Shown piece by piece: positions 63,720 to 64,000 of a stretch of DNA of 64,000 nt. The first letter of the stretch is position 1; each line of letters begins with the position of its first letter. The notes under the pieces are model-generated. The model was not told the origin of the DNA and ran no database searches. It was given only the letters and a program-made list of their open reading frames with translations. The stretch covers positions 7,290,180 through 7,354,179 of the forward strand of contig NW_020954713.1 of NCBI RefSeq assembly GCF_900497805.2. The letters run 5' to 3'. The position numbers and the translations under genes were made by a program. Source of the DNA: Vombatus ursinus. Taxonomy: Eukaryota; Chordata; Mammalia; Diprotodontia; Vombatidae.

Positions 63720-63930
63720 TTCAATCAAATTCATTATGCACTTATTAAGCACCTACTGTATGTAGGCATCAGGGATACAAAGGACATACCCTCAGGAAGA
63801 TGCGTTAAAAATTTAATGCAAAATATCATTGAGAAGATGACATTCAATGCAAAATATACACGAAGTGATTTCTAAGGAGAGGCTATCAATAGCTAGGAGA
63901 ATCAGGACAGGCTTGCAGTAGTGGGTAGCA
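63720..63930 (-). mobile_element. L2 3' end, antisense, splitting L3
   Basis: 'gcacttattaagcacctact', 'gcatcagggatacaaaggac'. L3-like wording resumes at 63945-64000 ('cccattccactttgaaatag'). Confidence 0.72.
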
Positions 63931-64000
63931 CCTAGCCTTTGGTTCAGCCTGCAATTTCTCGTGCTAGCCCATTCCACTTTGAAATAGCTTCTCTTGAACC

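Noticed and set aside
1-64000. Search for CRISPR arrays, operons, tRNA genes and other bacterial-type features
   Set aside because: Tandem repeats are microsatellites or minisatellites, and tRNA-like boxes belong to SINE heads; composition and repeats are mammalian.

Overview
This window is ordinary intronic or intergenic DNA from a marsupial. It holds one convincing coding exon, one processed 7SL RNA pseudogene, and about 15 dozen transposon remnants. The marsupial call rests on 15 MAR1-type CORE-SINEs (tRNA-related head, RTE/Bov-B-like tail), three WSINE1-like SINEs with A-rich tails, many MIR, MIR3, L2 and L3/CR1 pieces, and antisense L1 with marsupial-type 3' ends. The WSINE1 copies at 8725 and 61132 carry the wording 'gacacttgacacttacta', which I associate with Australian-type marsupials (Australidelphia) rather than the American opossum; this is a lean from memory, not proof. 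There is no operon, no bacterial feature and no complete gene.

Gene content. The only exon I can support is 50649-50738 on the plus strand: 90 nt, phase 0/0, 30 codons, with a pyrimidine-rich acceptor and a CAG|GTAACC donor. It encodes a hydrophilic, probably helical segment of a protein I could not identify. If it is real, the sequence around it is intron, possibly most of the window. All five L1 fragments lie antisense to this exon, as is usual for L1 in introns. A processed 7SL (SRP RNA) pseudogene lies on the minus strand at 25553-25824 with a 10-bp target-site duplication.

Layout. 1-6.4 kb: L2 and L3 remnants with nested SINEs. 6.5-10.3 kb: a hAT-type DNA element with TIRs and a decayed 8-bp duplication, a unique block with an RFX-type X-box, a SINE cluster and a Tigger end. 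10.3-18 kb: L3 with a nested MAR1, unassigned DNA and two L1 pieces. 18-24.7 kb: a SINE field containing a 101-bp inverted, 99/101 identical pair of segments. 24.7-29 kb: 7SL pseudogene and nested L3/MIR3/L2. 29-35.1 kb: MIRs, L1, and a degenerate minisatellite that seems to have expanded from an L1 3' UTR. 35-45 kb: SINEs, L2, and a long CT tract with a 10-N gap. 45-49.7 kb: a diverged direct duplication flanking a large L2. 49.8-54 kb: a three-level SINE nest, the exon, and L1. 54-64 kb: repeat-poor blocks alternating with SINEs, L2 and L3.

I did not find a previously undescribed biological system. The most interesting signals are the 101-bp templated inverted copy, a recurrent SINE type I cannot name (called SINE-X here), the L1-derived minisatellite, the 7SL pseudogene, and several repeat-free blocks that could be conserved regulatory DNA. 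Family names come from remembered consensus sequences and repeat edges are approximate (tens of bp) unless a target-site duplication fixes them. I recognised no retroviral or Polinton-like element with confidence.
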